DNA of 64,000 bases from Helichrysum umbraculigerum. Its lineage: Eukaryota > Streptophyta > Magnoliopsida > Asterales > Asteraceae. This document shows positions 63,497 to 64,000 of this stretch, piece after piece (positions within the stretch are counted from its first letter, which is position 1; every line of letters starts with the position of its first letter). The stretch spans positions 91,658,337 to 91,722,336 of the forward strand of contig CATIUR010000004.1 in assembly GCA_949592205.1 (NCBI GenBank). Direction: 5' to 3'. The position numbers and the translations under genes are program-made. Below the pieces are notes generated by a model. It saw nothing but the letters and a program-made list of their open reading frames with translations, was not told the origin of the DNA and did no database searches.

Positions 63497-64000
63497 TGTG
63501 ACACCTGAAAAATTAGGGCTAGTTATTAGTTCCTAATCATCTGTTAATACATGTAATTAGTTATGTATTAGGCTAATTATGTGTATCATTATGTATATTG
63601 GAATATATACACACGTACGTGACTTATTTAAATCGCGCATCTACATATCGGAGGGAATCCGACATATTATCATACGGACGTTGGTGAACACAAGTATTGA
63701 ATAATATGAAATTATTTAATAAACTCATTACTTATTATATATATTATTTTGATAATATATAAAATGTATTTTGTATCGTATAAAACAAAACGTACGTGAC
63801 AAAACTTTTCTAAATAATGTGTATTACTGAGAATAAAATTATTTACTTGAATATATTACAAAAACATATTACAAGTATTCCGTTTTATTTAAAACGTATC
63901 CTAGGCGACGAAAAATACATGAAACGCACCCAATAAACAAATTACAACCAAGATATATTTTTATGACTCAAACAAAGTATTTTGATTAAATACTTCGATT
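63497..64000 (+). mobile_element. Start of another LTR, related to element C (cut by window edge)
   Basis: Begins TGTGACACCTG at 63497, inside LINE sequence. It follows the opening of the element C LTR read on its own strand: shared TTAATACATGTAATTAGTT, TTAGGCTAATT, and later ACGGACGTTGGTGAACA. It is clearly diverged from C. Whether it is a solo LTR or a full element cannot be seen. Confidence 0.75.

Overview
The window is nuclear DNA of a flowering plant. Its genes have plant-type GT-AG introns. The protein families are plant ones: GAUT glycosyltransferase, PLS-class PPR, EAR-type C2H2 zinc fingers and a DSK2 ubiquilin. The repeats are plant Ty3 chromoviruses, Helitrons, hAT-type MITEs and an RTE-type LINE. 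A eudicot is clear from gene order. An asterid such as a daisy-family species is my guess from the retroelement style and is not shown directly.

Positions 1-22876 are three nested LTR retrotransposons. Element A (minus strand; 5' LTR 20654-22876, 3' LTR running off the left edge) is gag-only, with about 1.5 kb of internal sequence and no pol. Two complete chromoviruses sit inside its gag gene. Element C (minus strand, 965-11189, TSD CAAGG) has LTRs that differ at about 20 sites. Element B (plus strand, 11546-19885, TSD ATAGT) has LTRs that look identical and an uninterrupted Gag-Pol. Removing both insertions leaves A's gag in one open frame. Each LTR family carries its own GC-rich motif array.

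Positions 22877-47600 are gene-bearing. An RPA-like OB-fold exon (25381-25226, minus) is followed by an eight-exon GAUT3-like gene (26672-31531, plus). A DAZ1/ZAT2-like zinc-finger gene (minus) has lost its C-terminal EAR motif to a 651-bp hAT MITE. Then come an intronless PPR gene (37120-39336, plus), an intact DAZ1-like paralogue (40450-39419, minus) and an eight-exon DSK2 ubiquilin gene (47364-42498, minus). As I recall it, the set zinc finger, DSK2 and PPR matches Arabidopsis At2g17180-At2g17210, so this is probably an ancestral block with the zinc finger duplicated around the PPR gene.

Positions 47600-64000 are repeat-dominated: an AT-rich minisatellite, a solo LTR (49240-51297, TSD CATAC) lying in a SINE-like retroposon, and a long TAA microsatellite. 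Next is a probable 8.5-kb non-autonomous Helitron on the minus strand (52055-60571). It holds exon-like pieces of several unrelated genes, all in its own orientation: HSP60, STICHEL, a synaptotagmin C2 domain, and others I cannot name. A second, 859-bp Helitron (60587-61445) lies 15 bp away. A decayed RTE-type LINE with an internal inverted duplication follows, and the window ends in the start of another LTR related to element C.

The most interesting items are the gene-capturing Helitron, the MITE that cuts off a repression motif, the gag-only element with an intact frame under nested insertions, and the motif arrays in the LTRs. All of this comes from reading by eye. Exon borders are inferred from splice signals and reading frame, and no similarity search was run.
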